This document shows, piece after piece, positions 12,168 through 12,350 of a stretch of 12,350 bases of DNA. Made by a program: the position numbers and the translations under genes. This stretch comes from VRUE01 sp963747765 (GTDB lineage: Bacteria; Actinomycetota; Thermoleophilia; Solirubrobacterales; 70-9): the NCBI GenBank assembly GCA_963747765.1, contig CAVVGH010000014.1:1-12350 (forward strand). The letters run 5' to 3'. The notes under the pieces are model-generated. The model saw nothing but the letters and a program-made list of their open reading frames with translations, was not told the DNA's origin and ran no database searches. How positions within the stretch are numbered: position 1 is the first letter of the stretch; each line of letters starts with the position of its first letter.

Positions 12168-12350
12168 ATGGCGACAGGGAGTTCGCGAGGGTTCGCGAGG
12201 AAGAGTGGGCGGCGGGTGAGCGGTAGACGAGGGAATCGACGGAGGGCATGGCGCGCGATCGTCGCCGCCACGGCGCTGGTCGGGCTCGCGGTGGTGTTCG
12301 CGCCGGCCGCGGCATCCGCGGCGCCGGCCGAATTCTGGAGCGCGACGATC
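12168..12350 (+). CDS. Secreted protein, N-terminus only (cut by window edge)
   Basis: 61 codons are visible. A long Arg-rich n-region (about 30 residues, including GRRGNRRRAWR) precedes a hydrophobic core (IVAATALVGLAVVFAPAAA) and a cleavage site near ASAAPA. It is a Sec-type signal; the twin-arginine consensus is not convincingly present. The first mature residues (AEFWSATI) faintly recall the GFWAES of copies A and B. Family and function cannot be judged from what is visible. Confidence 0.7.
   Translation, partial: MATGSSRGFARKSGRRVSGRRGNRRRAWRAIVAATALVGLAVVFAPAAASAAPAEFWSATI

Noticed and set aside
1..12350. tRNA, rRNA, riboswitch, insertion sequence or integrase genes
   Set aside because: None recognised on either strand; no IS-type terminal repeats or transposase motifs were found.

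Overview
The window looks like a chromosomal stretch of a high-GC actinobacterium. The best guess is a soil member of class Thermoleophilia (Solirubrobacterales or relatives). This rests on strongly GC-biased third codon positions, GTG/TTG starts, multicopy Cys-containing secreted proteins with a 'C-P...SG...G-S-K-T-V-P-I' signature, and double winged-helix HxlR-like regulators, which I associate with that class. The taxon is an inference; there is no rRNA or tRNA marker here.

Layout. (1) 1-1586, minus strand: a lipoprotein with a von Willebrand A (VWA) fold, broken by at least one frameshift, followed by a membrane/coiled-coil protein that runs off the left edge. Between them lies a G/T-only tract with 27 consecutive T, foreign to the surrounding composition and probably a sequencing or assembly defect. 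(2) 1729-9045, plus strand: five paralogous regulators of about 325-335 aa (at 1760, 2839, 5588, 7038 and 8038), each with two winged-helix units and a C-terminal SCP2-like domain. A minus-strand AbiE/MenAT-type toxin-antitoxin pair (4075-5435), a small frame-broken gene (about 3853-4034) and a truncated remnant of the third paralog (6798-6880) interrupt the array. (3) 9127-12350, plus strand: four signal-peptide proteins. Two of them (10328-11014 and 11321-12007) are tandem copies of identical length, and the last is cut by the right edge.

The most notable pattern is regulatory. Four of the five regulator genes carry an extended -10 box (TGn-CATAAT or CATACT) only 6-9 bases before a GTG or TTG codon. 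The antitoxin gene has TAGAAT 7 bases before an ATG. This is the layout of leaderless mRNAs. In two paralogs (the first and fourth) the GTG at the expected leaderless position is out of frame with the protein.

The paralogs fall into two classes. The fourth and fifth keep a normal N-terminal HxlR helix-turn-helix. The first and third have a diverged one, and the second has it replaced by a run of Asp/Glu. This suggests some members lost N-terminal DNA binding and may modulate the others. The 306-bp spacer between the two tandem secreted-protein genes holds five successive inverted repeats, including an 18-bp perfect palindrome inside a candidate promoter.
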